From Proteobacteria bacterium HN_bin10 (GTDB lineage: Bacteria > Pseudomonadota > Alphaproteobacteria > Caulobacterales > Aquidulcibacteraceae): a stretch of DNA of 6,598 nt. Within the stretch, counting starts at the first letter, position 1. Each line of letters opens with the position of its first letter. Both the position numbers and the translations under genes were made by a program. Shown here in pieces: positions 5,443-6,598 of the stretch. The notes under the pieces are model-generated. The model saw only the letters and a list, made by a program, of their open reading frames with translations. It made no database searches and had not been told where the DNA came from. The stretch spans positions 7,335-13,932 of the forward strand of contig LWDN01000020.1 of NCBI GenBank assembly GCA_002083515.1. The letters run 5' to 3'.

Positions 5443-6598
5443 ATGCTTTACACGCTCATCCCCCTGCTTCCCTTCGCCGCCTTCCTGCTTGTCGGGCTGG
5501 GCGGCCATTGGATCAAGGACCGCGCGCATTGGATCGCGGTGCCCGCGGTTGTCGGGTCCCTCCTGCTCTCGCTTGCCGCTTTCCGCGAGGCCGCATCGGG
5601 CGATCCCATCACCGTCCCGCTCTATACCTGGCTCACGTCCGGCGACTTGAGCATTCACCTCGGACTCTCCATCGACCGGCTCACGGCGGTGATGCTGATC
5701 CTCGTCACCGTCGTGAGCTCCCTGGTCCACATCTACACGATCGGCTACATGCACGGCGAGAAGGGCTATGCGCGGTTCTTCGCCTACATCGCGCTCTTTA
5801 CCTTTTCGATGCTGATGCTGGTCATGGCGGACAACCTGCTGCAACTCTTCGTCTTTTGGGAAGCGGTGGGACTCTGCTCCTACCTGCTGATCGGCCATTG
5901 GTACGAGCGGCCTTCGGCCTGCGCCGCGGCCACGAAGGCCTTCCTCGTCAACCGGGTCGGCGACTTCGGGTTCATGTTGGGCCTCCTGTTGGTGTGGCTG
6001 GTGTTCGGCTCGCTGGACTATCAGACCGTCTTTGCGCAAGCCGCCGGCTTGAGCGGAGATCAGATCAACCTGCTGGAAAAGTTCGGCGGCAACTGGACCG
6101 TCTCCACCATGACGCTGATCTGCCTCTTGCTCTTCACCGGCGCCGTCGGGAAATCGGCCCAGGTGCCGTTGCATGTCTGGCTGCCGGACGCGATGGAAGG
6201 CCCCACCCCGATCTCGGCGTTGATTCATGCCGCCACGATGGTGACCGCCGGCGTCTTTATGGTCGCGCGCCTGTCCCCGCTCTACAGCCTCTCCCCGGTC
6301 GCCATGAACGTGGTCGCGATGGTCGGCGCCATGACGATGGTGTTGGGGGCGACGATCGCGCTCACGCAGACCGACATCAAGCGAGTGGTGGCCTACTCGA
6401 CCGTCAGCCAGCTCGGGTACATGGTGATGGCCTGCGGCGTCGGCGCTTATGCGGCCGGCATGTACCATCTCCTGACACATGGCGCCTTCAAGGCCCTGCT
6501 CTTCCTGGGCTGCGGCTCGGTGATCATCGCCTTGCACCATGAGCAAGACATGCGGCACATGGGCGGCCTCAAGGACAAGCTGCCGGTCACCTACTGGA
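5443..6598 (+). CDS. nuoL: NADH-quinone oxidoreductase subunit L, 3' partial
   Basis: Distal antiporter-like proton-pumping subunit of the membrane arm. The frame from ATG 5443 is open to the window edge: 385 full codons plus one base, about 60% of the roughly 610-650 aa usual for the family. Multiple hydrophobic helices are visible. Expected functional residues are present: Glu140 in VFWEAVGLCSYLLIGHWY (helix 5), Asp174 in NRVGDFGF, Lys237 in GAVGKSAQVPLHVWLPDAMEG (cited as positions 233-253), His262 in ALIHAATMVTAGV, and Lys350 in THGAFKALLFLG. The helix-12 Lys, the long lateral helix HL and the C-terminal anchor lie beyond the window. The N-terminus MLYTLIPLLPFAAFLL is typical. No Shine-Dalgarno is seen before ATG 5443 (the preceding bases are TTGACTCCC), yet the start gives the expected N-terminal length and no better start is available. 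Confidence 0.96.
   Translation, partial: MLYTLIPLLPFAAFLLVGLGGHWIKDRAHWIAVPAVVGSLLLSLAAFREAASGDPITVPLYTWLTSGDLSIHLGLSIDRLTAVMLILVTVVSSLVHIYTIGYMHGEKGYARFFAYIALFTFSMLMLVMADNLLQLFVFWEAVGLCSYLLIGHWYERPSACAAATKAFLVNRVGDFGFMLGLLLVWLVFGSLDYQTVFAQAAGLSGDQINLLEKFGGNWTVSTMTLICLLLFTGAVGKSAQVPLHVWLPDAMEGPTPISALIHAATMVTAGVFMVARLSPLYSLSPVAMNVVAMVGAMTMVLGATIALTQTDIKRVVAYSTVSQLGYMVMACGVGAYAAGMYHLLTHGAFKALLFLGCGSVIIALHHEQDMRHMGGLKDKLPVTYW

Noticed and set aside
5428..6558. Open frames opposite and alongside nuoL (- strand 5428-6558 and + strand 5508-6542)
   Set aside because: The real gene is the + frame from 5443, which shows clear NuoL motifs and simply has no stop in the window. The others are shadows of it.

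Overview
The window lies inside one bacterial respiratory complex I operon (NADH:quinone oxidoreductase, nuo). All genes are on the + strand, in the order nuoG (5' end cut off), nuoH, nuoI, nuoJ, nuoK, nuoL (3' end cut off). The sequence is GC-rich, with GTG starts for nuoH and nuoJ. The protein style (FDH-like NuoG with a full molybdopterin-type fold, 100-aa NuoK, 180-aa NuoI) and the heptamer-rich spacers suggest a Nitrospirota (Nitrospira-like) genome. That assignment is an inference from general resemblance, not a search result.

Layout: 1-2504 nuoG, the iron-sulphur electron wire of the peripheral arm; 2590-3657 nuoH, the membrane subunit at the quinone site; 3786-4328 nuoI, the 2x[4Fe-4S] subunit that hands electrons to quinone; 4346-4876 nuoJ and 5029-5331 nuoK, small membrane subunits carrying part of the proton path; 5443-6598 nuoL, the distal antiporter-like proton pump. 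nuoL is still open at the window edge, so 385 codons are visible. Together these proteins carry electrons through NuoG and NuoI to quinone at NuoH and couple this to proton movement through H, J, K and L. The NADH-input genes (nuoE/F), nuoA-D, nuoM and nuoN would lie outside the window.

The least ordinary part is the spacers. Four of the five junctions (G/H 85 nt, H/I 128 nt, J/K 152 nt, K/L 111 nt) hold the same architecture: a run of degenerate 7-bp units read on the - strand at the upstream gene's stop codon, then a run of the same kind of units on the + strand close to the next start codon. The two runs face each other as an inverted pair and, at three junctions, can fold into long imperfect stems. 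The I/J junction (17 nt) lacks it. In the nuoG, nuoJ and nuoK cases the stop codon TGA is itself part of a heptamer, and the last residues of NuoJ are encoded by the repeat. I know of no named family for this exact arrangement. A second point of interest is that NuoG has four cysteines beyond the N4 set known from E. coli and Thermus, suggesting an additional [4Fe-4S] cluster of the formate-dehydrogenase/hydrogenase type. No complete new enzyme system, mobile element, CRISPR array, tRNA or rRNA is visible.
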